NCBI RefSeq assembly: GCF_009765965.1
Contig: NZ_LMUL01000014.1
Span: 1,730,969-1,794,968 of the forward strand
Direction of reading: 5' to 3'
DNA length: 64,000 nucleotides
DNA from: Caulobacter sp. S45
GTDB taxonomy: Bacteria > Pseudomonadota > Alphaproteobacteria > Caulobacterales > Caulobacteraceae
Positions 25,183 to 35,696 of the stretch are shown here, in pieces. Under the pieces are notes generated by a model. The model was not told the origin of the DNA, searched no databases, and was given only the letters and a program-made list of their open reading frames with translations. Position numbers and translations under genes: made by a program. Each line of letters begins with the position of its first letter. Within the stretch, counting starts at the first letter, position 1.

Positions 25183-27155
25183 GGGCGGCGGGGCGGCGGC
25201 GCGGGCGGCGGGATCACTCGGTAGAACTGGAGCGCGGCGCCATTCGGCGTCGTCGCTTGCAGCCATGCGGGCGGATGTCCGGCGTCGAGCTGCTTTTGCA
25301 GGGCGAGCTTGCCCATGTCGTCCCGGTCGCCGTGCTTGTGGTGGGCGGGGCACTCGAGCACGTAGGCCACGCCGGCGTCGCGGGCCAGGGCGTAGGCGCT
25401 TCCCGGCGCCGTCCCGTCAGCCGGCGCCTTGAGGATGGCGTGCGCCTTCAGGATGCCCCAGCCCATGCGGTGATAGGGACCGCTGAGCGCGCTGTGATCG
25501 GTGTTGGCGATGATGAAGGCGCCCAGATCGACCTCCGACAGGACCAGGGCCGCCGGACCGGCGGCGTTGATCGCCCTGTAGGGCGCGGTGGCGAAGCACG
25601 GGTCGCCGGAGCTGGTCTTTTTAACAGCCCCACGCTTGGCGGGAGCGGTCTTCTTGGCCACGGGCTTGGTCTTCGGCTTGCCCTTGGTCGGCAGCAGGGG
25701 CGCGATCCGATCGGCGGCGGCGACGGCGACGCCGGTCGCGGTGAGGGGGCTGGCCACCGCCGCCGCCAGCACCACCGCGAACAGGCTGCGGTAGCGGAGC
25801 CGGCTGAGGATGTCGGCCGCGGCCGCGGCGATGATCGGGATGGCGAACCACTCCGCATAGCCAGACGCGCGGATCAGGCTCGCGCCGAAAGCGACGCCCA
25901 GCAACAGGCATACGCCGGACATCAGCCACGCCGGATCGGTCCAGCGTTCACGCCGCAGACCCAGCACCAGCCACGCCAGCACACCCCAGGTCCAGAAAGA
26001 GATCAGGATAACGCCCTGCTCCATGTCCCGCTTGGCCACGACCCAGATCGGGCGGACCTCCTGCACGTAGTTCAGCCAGATCGGGCGGATGCGCGGGTCG
26101 ACGTCGGCGAAGAACCCGGCCCGGCAGCGCGGATAGACGCCCAGATAGACCGCCCCAGCCACGGCGCCCGCCAGGGCCAACGCGCCGAGCCGCCAGGCCA
26201 GACCACGACCCGTCGTCAGCCGCACGGCCACAAACAGCCCGACGCCCGCCGCTGCGATCGCCGCCGTAAGGTTCGAAGCCAGCATGTCGCAGGCCGGCAC
26301 GCTCCAACGCCAGGGCGGCGTCTGGACCAGGAAGGCCAGCACGGTCGAGGCGGTCAGGGACAGGGCGTAGGCCTTGGCCGCCGACGCCTCGCGCGGGTCG
26401 GCGGCGAAGCGCAGCGCCAGGCCGGCGCCGATCACCGCGTCGAACACCAGCCCCTCGAGGCCGACCGCCAGGCCCAGGCCGGTGGCGATCCCGGCCAGGA
26501 TCGCGCCCTTGACGTTGGGCGCGCGCTGGATCGCGCCGGCCAGGGCCAGGAAGGCCAGGGTCATCTGCACGTCGTGATGATCGATCCGCCCCGGATGGAA
26601 CTGGATGTAGAGGGGGATGTCGCTGGCCAGGATCACCCCCGCCATGACCACGGCCGCATTCCCCACCAAGCCCAGTCCGAGGCGCCGCGCGATCAGCATC
26701 ACCGCCAGCACGGCGGGGAATATCCACAGCAGCGGCCACAGGAAGCGGGTGGCGATCTCGGCGTCGGCGGCCGAAAGCCCGAGACGGAACAGCATGTCCA
26801 GGCTCGCGATCCCGCCGTCGAGCAGCCGCGACCAGTGCATGTAGACGCCCACCGGCGGCTGGAACCGCATCAGGTGCTGGTCCCACCAGCCGCCGCCGTT
26901 CACCAGTTGGCGCACCAGCACCAGCCGGGTGGCGTCGTCGGTGTCGCCGAGCGCGAGCGCCAGTTTGCCGCCATCCTGGACCGCCAGCACCACGGCCACG
27001 ATCGCCGTCACCGCCAGGGCCGCGAGCACGATCCACCGCCGGCCGCCCAGGTCGGGCGAGCGGACGCTGAACAAGGATGCTATTCGCGCTCCCAGCCCGG
27101 CGAGGCTGAACCCGCGCGGCGCTAGGCCGCTGGCTTTTGGCTTGGCGTAAGTCAA
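25179..27155 (-). CDS. STT3-like GT-C membrane glycosyltransferase
   Basis: 658 residues with about a dozen membrane helices then a periplasmic C-terminal domain. Seen: near residue 70 GDTDDATRLVLVRQLVNGGGWWD followed by RFQPPVGVYMHWSRLLD, resembling the acidic first-loop motif of oligosaccharyltransferase-like GT-C enzymes, and FHPGRIDHHDVQMTL in the second outer loop. A Lys/Pro/Ala-rich linker at about residue 493 precedes the soluble tail, which includes CFATAPYRAIN and AYVLECPAHH. Lipid-linked sugars are the usual donors. Acceptor unknown. Coupled to the GT87 gene. Confidence 0.7.
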   Translation of the reverse strand: MTYAKPKASGLAPRGFSLAGLGARIASLFSVRSPDLGGRRWIVLAALAVTAIVAVVLAVQDGGKLALALGDTDDATRLVLVRQLVNGGGWWDQHLMRFQPPVGVYMHWSRLLDGGIASLDMLFRLGLSAADAEIATRFLWPLLWIFPAVLAVMLIARRLGLGLVGNAAVVMAGVILASDIPLYIQFHPGRIDHHDVQMTLAFLALAGAIQRAPNVKGAILAGIATGLGLAVGLEGLVFDAVIGAGLALRFAADPREASAAKAYALSLTASTVLAFLVQTPPWRWSVPACDMLASNLTAAIAAAGVGLFVAVRLTTGRGLAWRLGALALAGAVAGAVYLGVYPRCRAGFFADVDPRIRPIWLNYVQEVRPIWVVAKRDMEQGVILISFWTWGVLAWLVLGLRRERWTDPAWLMSGVCLLLGVAFGASLIRASGYAEWFAIPIIAAAAADILSRLRYRSLFAVVLAAAVASPLTATGVAVAAADRIAPLLPTKGKPKTKPVAKKTAPAKRGAVKKTSSGDPCFATAPYRAINAAGPAALVLSEVDLGAFIIANTDHSALSGPYHRMGWGILKAHAILKAPADGTAPGSAYALARDAGVAYVLECPAHHKHGDRDDMGKLALQKQLDAGHPPAWLQATTPNGAALQFYRVIPPPAPPPRRP

Positions 27156-27253
27156 GGTTTCAGATTTACCGGGTAAAGCTTATGTGATCACCGTCCTACC
27201 GGAGCCGCCGGCGCCGGACGAGAAAAAATGCCAGGAGCAGGCGGGGAAAATCG

Positions 27254-27730
27254 ATGGCCGAATCAACCTCGCCGCGCCGACACGCCGAACGCCTGCTGGG
27301 CGTGATTCCCAAGGGCATGTTCCGTTTCCTGTCCGTCGGCGTGACGGGCCTGGCGATCCACAGCCTGTTGTTCACCGTGCTTCTGCATGGCGCGGGCGTG
27401 GGTGAGCACGTCTCCTGGTGGACGGCCCTGATCGTGGCCACCGCCGTCACCTGGACCCTGAACCGCAAGCTGACCTTCTCTCCCAGCGGTCGTGGCCAGG
27501 GCGCGGAGATCGCGCGTTACGTGCTGGTCACAGCCGTGGCGCAGGGAATCAGCTATAGCGTGTTCCTGGCTCTGGGCGGGCTGGCGCCCCACCTGCCTCG
27601 CACCATCGCCCTGATCGCGGGGGCCGGGGTGGCGACGATCTTCTCCTATACCGGCCAACGTTTCTTCACCTTCGCCGCGCCCAAGACGGCCGACGGCGAG
27701 CCTGTCATTTCGGATATCCCAGTCATATGA
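27254..27730 (+). CDS. GtrA-family membrane protein
   Basis: 158 residues, four membrane helices, the GtrA fold. Seen: MFRFLSVGVTGLAIHSLLFTVLL, TWTLNRKLTF (the family NRxxTF motif) and the final YTGQRFFTF. GtrA proteins are thought to translocate or assist use of polyprenyl-phosphate sugars. The start follows an AGGAGC-containing region; the stop overlaps the FAD oxidoreductase start in an ATGA junction. It diverges from the STT3-like gene at 27155, making a glycan-related cluster. Confidence 0.88.
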   Translation: MAESTSPRRHAERLLGVIPKGMFRFLSVGVTGLAIHSLLFTVLLHGAGVGEHVSWWTALIVATAVTWTLNRKLTFSPSGRGQGAEIARYVLVTAVAQGISYSVFLALGGLAPHLPRTIALIAGAGVATIFSYTGQRFFTFAAPKTADGEPVISDIPVI

Positions 27731-29247
27731 CCGCAGACGTCGACGTCCTGATCATCGGTGCGGGCCCCGCGGGGCTGACCGCCGGATACCTGCTGGCCAA
27801 GGCCGGCAAGTCCGTCACCATCATCGAGCGCGACCCGGTCTATGTCGGCGGGATCAGCCGCACGGTGCGCTACAAGGACTTCCACTTCGACATCGGCGGC
27901 CACCGCTTCTTCTCCAAGGCGAAGGAGGTGGTCGACCTGTGGAACGAGATCCTGCCGGACGACTTCATCGACCGGCCGCGCCTGTCGCGCATCTATTACG
28001 GCGGCAAATACTATTCCTATCCGCTGAAGGCGTTCGAGGCCCTGTCCAACCTCGGCCTGCTCACCAGCGCCCGGTGCATGGCCTCCTACGGCATGGCCAA
28101 GCTGTCGCCGATCAAGTCGCCCAAGACCTTCCACCAGTGGGTGCGCAATCAGTTCGGCGAGAAGCTGTTCTCGATCTTCTTCAAGACCTACACCGAGAAG
28201 GTCTGGGGCATGTCCTGCGACGAAATCTCGTCGGACTGGGCGGCCCAGCGGATCAAGGGGCTGAGCCTCAGCTCGGCGGTGATCGACGGGGTGACGCGCT
28301 CGCTCGGCCTGAAGAAGAAGCCCTCCGCCACGCTCGGCGAACAGGGCGGCGTGAAGTCCCTGATCGAGAGCTTCCGCTATCCCCGCAAGGGTCCCGGCAT
28401 GATGTGGGAGACCGCGGCCAAGAAGATCGAGGCCCTGGGCGGCCAGATTTTCATGGACACCACGCTGGAGCGCCTGCGCTGGAACGAGCAGCAGCGCCAC
28501 TGGGTGGTCGCCGCGCGCAACGGCGCGGAGGGCGAGGTCGAGGACATCACCGCCACCCACGTGATCTCGTCGGCCGCGATCACCGAGCTGGTCGCCTCGA
28601 TCGACCCGCGCCCCGATTGCACCGCGCCGGCCGCAGCCCTGCGCTACCGGGACTTCATCACCGTGGCCCTGATCACCAAGGTGGAGTCGACCAGGACCTT
28701 CCCCGACAACTGGATCTACATCCACGATCCGAGCGTGAAGGTCGGGCGCATCCAGAACTTCCTGTCCTGGTCGCCCGAGATGGCGCCGGCGGGCTACGCC
28801 TGCCTGGGTCTGGAATACTTCTGCTTCGAGGGGGACGGCCTGTGGACCTCGCCCGACAAGGACCTGATCGCCCTGGCCCGCGAGGAGATCGGCAAGATCG
28901 GCCTGATCCGCCCCGAGGACGTGATCGACGCCTCCGTAGTGCGCCAGCCCAAGGCCTATCCGGTCTACGACGACGCCTACCAGGCCAATGTCGACGCCGT
29001 GCGCATGGAGCTGGAGGGCAAGTACCCCACCCTGCACCTGGTCGGCCGCAACGGCATGCACAAGTACAACAACCAGGACCACGCCATGATGACCGCCATG
29101 CTCAGCGTGGAGAACATCCTGGCCGGCCATCGCAAGTACGACACCTGGCAGGTCAACGAGGACGCCGAATACACCGAGGCCGGCCTGTCCGGCGCGGAGT
29201 CGGCGCTGAAGAGCGAGCGGCTGGTGCCGCGCAAGGTGGCGGCTTAG
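27727..29247 (+). CDS. FAD-dependent oxidoreductase related to UDP-galactopyranose mutase/amine oxidases
   Basis: 506 residues. Seen: the Rossmann dinucleotide motif VLIIGAGPAGLTAGYLLAKAG at residues 7-27, IIERDPVYVGGISRTV, FHFDIGGHRFFSK (the UGM-like GGH motif), SIFFKTYTEKVWGM and a C-terminal FAD-contacting segment LVGRNGMHKYNNQDHAMMTAM. These are features of UGM-like/protoporphyrinogen-oxidase-like proteins often annotated only as NAD(P)/FAD-dependent. Coupled to GtrA, so a role in activated-sugar or polyprenol metabolism is likely but is inference. Confidence 0.8.
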   Translation: MTADVDVLIIGAGPAGLTAGYLLAKAGKSVTIIERDPVYVGGISRTVRYKDFHFDIGGHRFFSKAKEVVDLWNEILPDDFIDRPRLSRIYYGGKYYSYPLKAFEALSNLGLLTSARCMASYGMAKLSPIKSPKTFHQWVRNQFGEKLFSIFFKTYTEKVWGMSCDEISSDWAAQRIKGLSLSSAVIDGVTRSLGLKKKPSATLGEQGGVKSLIESFRYPRKGPGMMWETAAKKIEALGGQIFMDTTLERLRWNEQQRHWVVAARNGAEGEVEDITATHVISSAAITELVASIDPRPDCTAPAAALRYRDFITVALITKVESTRTFPDNWIYIHDPSVKVGRIQNFLSWSPEMAPAGYACLGLEYFCFEGDGLWTSPDKDLIALAREEIGKIGLIRPEDVIDASVVRQPKAYPVYDDAYQANVDAVRMELEGKYPTLHLVGRNGMHKYNNQDHAMMTAMLSVENILAGHRKYDTWQVNEDAEYTEAGLSGAESALKSERLVPRKVAA

Positions 29248-29253
29248 GGAACT

Positions 29254-29371
29254 GGGTGCTTCGAGACGCGGGGCTTAGGCCCCGCTCCTCAGCATGACGA
29301 AGGTTGTTGGAAGCCACTCCCATACGTCATCCTGAGGATGCCCCCGAAGGGGCGTCTCGAAGGACGCACCG
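29254..29371. repeat. Paired-hairpin intergenic repeat, family 1, copy C
   Basis: Same orientation as copy B: GGTGCTTCGAGACGC, inner stem GCGGGGC-TTA-GGCCCCGC, CTCCTCAGCATGACG; then CGTCATCCTGAGGATGC, inner CCCC/GGGG, GCGTCTCGAAGGACGC. The right arm has one extra base and GGATG instead of GGAGC. It fills the gap between the convergent FAD oxidoreductase and DUF427 genes. Confidence 0.9.
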
Positions 29372-29380
29372 CCGCTCCTC

Positions 29381-29785
29381 TCAGCTTTCCATCGCTTCCG
29401 AATGCCGGCGGTCGTCAAGCGCGGCCTCATCCACCTCGTAGATCCTCACCTTGTCCGGATAGAAGGCCAGCATCCCGCGGATCTGCTCCATCGCCGGATA
29501 GGGCGCCTCGTAGCTCCAGGCCACGTTCTCCGTCAGGTCGCCGTTCATCAGCAGCGAATAGTAGCTGGCGTCGCCCTTGTAGGGGCAGTTGGTGGTGTGG
29601 GCGGTCTTGGACATGAAGCCCGTCTCCACGTCCGCCCGCGGGATGTAGAACACCGGCGGATAGCTCGCCTCCTGCAGCACCAGCGCCGCGTCGCTGGCCG
29701 CGATGACGTGGCCCTCGTAGGCGACACGCACCTGCCGGGCGGCGGGCGTGAGGGTGATGGGATGATCCGGGCCGGGCGTCTTCAT
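29381..29785 (-). CDS. DUF427 domain protein
   Basis: 134 residues from the ATG at 29785, which has a GGAGA ribosome-binding site; the frame is open to 29827 without one. Seen: VYEGHVIAAS-like N-terminal strand, PPVFYIPRADVETGFM, TTNCPYKGDASYYSL (the strongly conserved CPYKG signature) and ENVAWSYEAPYPAMEQIRGMLAFY. Proteins of this family form a small beta fold of unknown biochemical function. Single gene, converging on copy C. Confidence 0.88.
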   Translation of the reverse strand: MKTPGPDHPITLTPAARQVRVAYEGHVIAASDAALVLQEASYPPVFYIPRADVETGFMSKTAHTTNCPYKGDASYYSLLMNGDLTENVAWSYEAPYPAMEQIRGMLAFYPDKVRIYEVDEAALDDRRHSEAMES

Positions 29786-29970
29786 GGTGGTCTCCTGGGC
29801 GGTCTGCAGCGGATATCTGGGGTCCACCGGTCCAACCGCCTAGCCCTGCCCGATGTTTCCGCATTCGCGGGGAGAGGCATGACGCCTCGCTTGTCGCGGC
29901 GCCCCGCGCATGATCAGTTCGCCGAACCTTCGGACGGCGCAAGACCGTCGCCTGTGGAAACGCCCACCCT

Positions 29971-31794
29971 ATGAATATCGTGCTCCTGGCCGGGATCGTC
30001 ATCAACGTCCTGACCGCCATTCCCGTGTTCCTGCAGTTGCGCAAGCACCCGCGCGGGCTGTTCGTGCTGTTCTTCACCGAGATGTGGGAGCGGTTCTCCT
30101 ACTACGGGATGCGGGCGCTGCTGATCTATTACCTGACCCAGCACTTCCTGTTCGAGGACCGCGACGCCGGCGGCCAGTACGCCGCCTACACCACCCTGAT
30201 CTACCTGCTGCCGCTGGTCGGCGGGATATTGGCGGACAAGTACCTGGGCACCCGCAAGGCCATCATGTTCGGCGCGGTGCTGTTGACGCTGGGCCAGTTG
30301 GGCTTGGCGATCGAGGGGCCGCCAGCCAAACAGACCCTGACCTATCAGGGCCACACCTACGCCTTCCAGGTCACAGGCCGCGCCAGCGCCCGCCACGTGC
30401 AGCTCAAGGTCGGCGAGGGGGCCTACGATTTCGCCGCCGACAGCGGGGGCGGCCTGGCCGTCAAGGGCCTGCCCGCCGCCAGCCCCCTGCCGGGCGTGCT
30501 GGCCAAGGGCAGCTACACCCTGGCGGTGCAGAAGCGTAACCCGCTGTTCCTCAACGTCTTCTATCTGGCCCTGTCGCTGATCATCATCGGCGTCGGCTAT
30601 CTGAAGGCCAACATCTCCACCATCGCCGGCCAGCTCTATCCCCAGGGCGACCCGCGACGGGACAGCGGCTTCACCCTCTATTACTACGGCATGAACCTCG
30701 GGGCCTTCTGGGCGGCCATCATCTGCGGCTGGGTGGGCCAGAGCGTGGGCTGGTGGGCGGGCTTCGGCCTGGGCGGGATCGGCATGGCGCTGGGCCTGAT
30801 CATCTTCGTGCTCGGCAAGCCGCTGCTGGAAGGCAACGGCGAGGCGCCCGCGCCGGCCGAGCTGAAGCGGCCAGTCGCCGGCCCGGTGAAGCTGGAAGGT
30901 AGCCTGTACCTGCTGGGCCTGGTGGGCGTGGCCGCGGTCTATGTCCTGCTGCGCCACAACGCGGTCGTCGGCGCCCTCCTGGGCCTGGGTTCGGTGATGG
31001 TGCTGGGCTATCTGGCCTGGTTCATGATCCGGCGTTGCGACAAGATCGCGCGCGAGCGGCTGGGCCTGGCCCTGATCCTGCTGCTGGGCTCGGCGGTGTT
31101 CTGGGCCCTGTTCGAGCTGCAGGGCTCGGCCATCAGCCTGTTCACCGACCGCAACGTCCAGCTGCCCTCCAACGGCTTCTGGACCGTGACCGCGCCCCAG
31201 ACCCAGTCGTTCAACCCGGCCTTCATCCTGATCTTCGCCCCGGTGTTCGCAGCGCTCTGGGCCCGGCTCGGGCGGGTCGGCAAGGACCCCAGCCCCACGG
31301 CCAAGTTCGGCCTGGCCCTGTTGCAGGTCGGTGTGGCCTTCCTGGTGCTGGTCTGGGGCGCGCACTTCGTCGACGCCCAGTACCGCGAACCGCTGCTGGT
31401 GCTGGTGATCTCGTATCTGCTGCAAACCACCGGCGAGTTCTGCCTGTCGCCCATCGGCCTGTCGGAGATCACCAAGCTGGCCCCGGCCGTGCTGGTCTCG
31501 ACCCTGATGGCGGTCTGGTACCTGTCGATCTCGTGGGGCGAATGGATGGGCGGCAAGATCACCCAGCTCGCCGGCACCGACACCGTCGGCGGCCAGGTGC
31601 TGGACCCCAGGCTAGCGCTGAACACCTCGACCCATATCTTCGGGATCATCGGCTGGGCGGCGATCGGCTTCGGCGTCGCCTTCCTGATCGCCACGCCCTG
31701 GCTGAAGCGATGGGCGCACCGGGTGGCCGCCGTCGACGCCGAACCCGAAGAGGTGGGCGTTCTTCCCGCCGCCATCCAGGTTGAGCACGGCTGA
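29971..31794 (+). CDS. Proton-dependent oligopeptide transporter (POT/PTR2 family)
   Basis: 607 residues, major facilitator fold with about 13 helices. Seen: FFTEMWERFSYYGMRALLIYYL with the proton-coupling ExxERFxYYG motif, LADKYLGTRK, the second PTR signature region GYLKANISTIAGQLY and a FYYGMN-like YYYGMNLGAF, and FELQGSAISLF. A polar insertion of ~75 residues (about 112-190) between helices 3 and 4 would lie outside the membrane. Imports di- and tripeptides with protons. No ribosome-binding site is obvious before the ATG. Confidence 0.9.
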   Translation: MNIVLLAGIVINVLTAIPVFLQLRKHPRGLFVLFFTEMWERFSYYGMRALLIYYLTQHFLFEDRDAGGQYAAYTTLIYLLPLVGGILADKYLGTRKAIMFGAVLLTLGQLGLAIEGPPAKQTLTYQGHTYAFQVTGRASARHVQLKVGEGAYDFAADSGGGLAVKGLPAASPLPGVLAKGSYTLAVQKRNPLFLNVFYLALSLIIIGVGYLKANISTIAGQLYPQGDPRRDSGFTLYYYGMNLGAFWAAIICGWVGQSVGWWAGFGLGGIGMALGLIIFVLGKPLLEGNGEAPAPAELKRPVAGPVKLEGSLYLLGLVGVAAVYVLLRHNAVVGALLGLGSVMVLGYLAWFMIRRCDKIARERLGLALILLLGSAVFWALFELQGSAISLFTDRNVQLPSNGFWTVTAPQTQSFNPAFILIFAPVFAALWARLGRVGKDPSPTAKFGLALLQVGVAFLVLVWGAHFVDAQYREPLLVLVISYLLQTTGEFCLSPIGLSEITKLAPAVLVSTLMAVWYLSISWGEWMGGKITQLAGTDTVGGQVLDPRLALNTSTHIFGIIGWAAIGFGVAFLIATPWLKRWAHRVAAVDAEPEEVGVLPAAIQVEHG

Positions 31795-31883
31795 GCCCAT
31801 CCCGGAACATCCGCCGCGCCGGCTCCTATTCCCGCAGGCGGCTTAAACGCTTACATGAGGCGCAATCCTGTGTGGTTGTGGAG

Positions 31884-31899
31884 ATGCGCGCACGCGCAT
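31884..31899 (+). other. Short palindrome in the secA upstream region
   Basis: ATGCGCG (31884-31890) and CGCGCAT (31893-31899) form a 7-bp hairpin 45 bases before the secA start. It could fold in the 5' leader. Whether it has a role in secA control, which in E. coli depends on the upstream secM arrest peptide, is unknown; no SecM-like peptide is convincing here. Confidence 0.3.
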
Positions 31900-31943
31900 G
31901 TCCGCGTCTGCGCCGCCTGTCGCCCCTACGGTCTGGAAACTAA

Positions 31944-34721
<2,778 letters not shown>

Positions 34722-34766
34722 TCTCCTCCATCCCTGTCGTTCCGGAAAGCGCATAGGCGCTTATCC

Positions 34767-34802
34767 GGGACCCAGGGGCGGCGCGCACGGCGCCTGGGTC
34801 CC
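34767..34802 (+). terminator. Long hairpin downstream of secA, repeat-like
   Basis: GGGACCCAGG (34767-34776) pairs perfectly with CCTGGGTCCC (34793-34802). The surrounding block (about 34736-34835, from GTTCCGGAAAGCGC to GGCCGGGATGACAG) has the nested-arm look of a dispersed repeat. Only one copy is in the window. It could end secA transcription; no T-tract follows. Confidence 0.45.
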
Positions 34803-34909
34803 GGCTCTCCGCTTCGCTGCGGCCGGGATGACAGAAAAGTGCAAGTCGAGCTGAGGCTGACGGCAACCTAAGCCTAGCTTGGGCCGCGCTTCCCGATTAC
34901 GACGCCGCC

Positions 34910-35563
34910 ATGATCAAGATGTACGGCTTCTGGCGCTCCGCCGCCTCGTTCCGCGTCCGCATCGCCCTGAACCTGAAGGGGCTGGCGTACGAGGAACAGA
35001 TGGTCGACATCGACGCGGGCGAGCAGTACGCGCCCGGCTACAAGGCCATGAACCCGCAGTCGGCCGTGCCTTCGGTGTTCGTCGACGACGGCCCGCCAAT
35101 GACGCAGTCCCTGGCCATCCTGGAATACCTGGAAGAGACCCATCCCGAGCCGCCCCTGCTGCCCGCCGACGCGCGCGGACGGGCGCGGGTGCGTTCGCTG
35201 GCCCTGATCTTCGCCGCCGACCACCATCCGCTGATCGTCCCGCGCATCCGCCGCTATCTCAGCGAGGAGCTGAAGATGGACGAGGCTCAGCGCAAGGCCT
35301 GGATTCGCCACTGGTTCCGCGAGGGCCTGGTCCAGGCCGAGGCGCGCCTGGCCGACGATCCCGCCACGGGCAGGTTCTGCCACGGCGACACGCCAACCAT
35401 CGCCGACCTGTGCATGATCAGCCAGGTCACTGGCGCCGCGGGCTTCCAGGTCGGGGTGACCGACCTGCCCAACATCGCCCGCATCACCGAGGCCTGCCTG
35501 GCCATCGACGCCTTCGCTCGCGCCGTGCCCCTGAAGCAGCCCGGCGCGCCGGCGTCGCATTAG
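34910..35563 (+). CDS. maiA: Maleylacetoacetate isomerase (zeta-class glutathione transferase)
   Basis: 217 residues. It isomerises maleylacetoacetate to fumarylacetoacetate with glutathione in tyrosine/phenylalanine degradation. Seen: the N-terminal thioredoxin-fold MYGFWRSAASFRVRIALNLKGLAYE (RSAAS replaces the SSCS of animal enzymes but is the usual bacterial form), NPQSAVPSVFVDDGPPMTQSLAILEYLEETHP with the glutathione gamma-glutamyl motif QS, and the helical C-terminal domain with GDTPTIADLCMISQ. No other tyrosine-degradation genes are in the window. Confidence 0.88.
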   Translation: MIKMYGFWRSAASFRVRIALNLKGLAYEEQMVDIDAGEQYAPGYKAMNPQSAVPSVFVDDGPPMTQSLAILEYLEETHPEPPLLPADARGRARVRSLALIFAADHHPLIVPRIRRYLSEELKMDEAQRKAWIRHWFREGLVQAEARLADDPATGRFCHGDTPTIADLCMISQVTGAAGFQVGVTDLPNIARITEACLAIDAFARAVPLKQPGAPASH

Positions 35564-35576
35564 GCGCCGGGCGGTT

Positions 35577-35688
35577 TTGCGTCCTTCGAGACGCCCCGTT
35601 GGGGCTCCTCAGGATGACGAGTGTGGGTGGGTTCAAAAACCTTCGTCATGCTGAGGAGCGCGTAGCGCGTCTCGAAGCACGCAGCGCT
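35577..35688. repeat. Paired-hairpin intergenic repeat, family 1, copy D
   Basis: Same orientation as copy A: GCGTCCTTCGAGACGC, inner CCCC-GTT-GGGG, CTCCTCAGGATGACG; then CGTCATGCTGAGGAGCG with inner GCG/CGC, GCGTCTCGAAGCACGC. It fills the gap between the convergent maiA and tldD genes. Confidence 0.9.
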
Positions 35689-35696
35689 CGAACGCC

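Noticed and set aside
25257-27125. 622-codon plus-strand frame opposite the STT3-like gene
   Set aside because: Composition is Arg/Gln/His/Gly-rich with no domain; it is the antisense shadow of a high-G+C gene that has clear motifs on the minus strand.
31855-31943. Short ORF (MRRNPVWLWRCAHAHV) as a SecM-like leader for secA
   Set aside because: It runs on into the secA gene in another frame, has no ribosome-binding site and no arrest motif.
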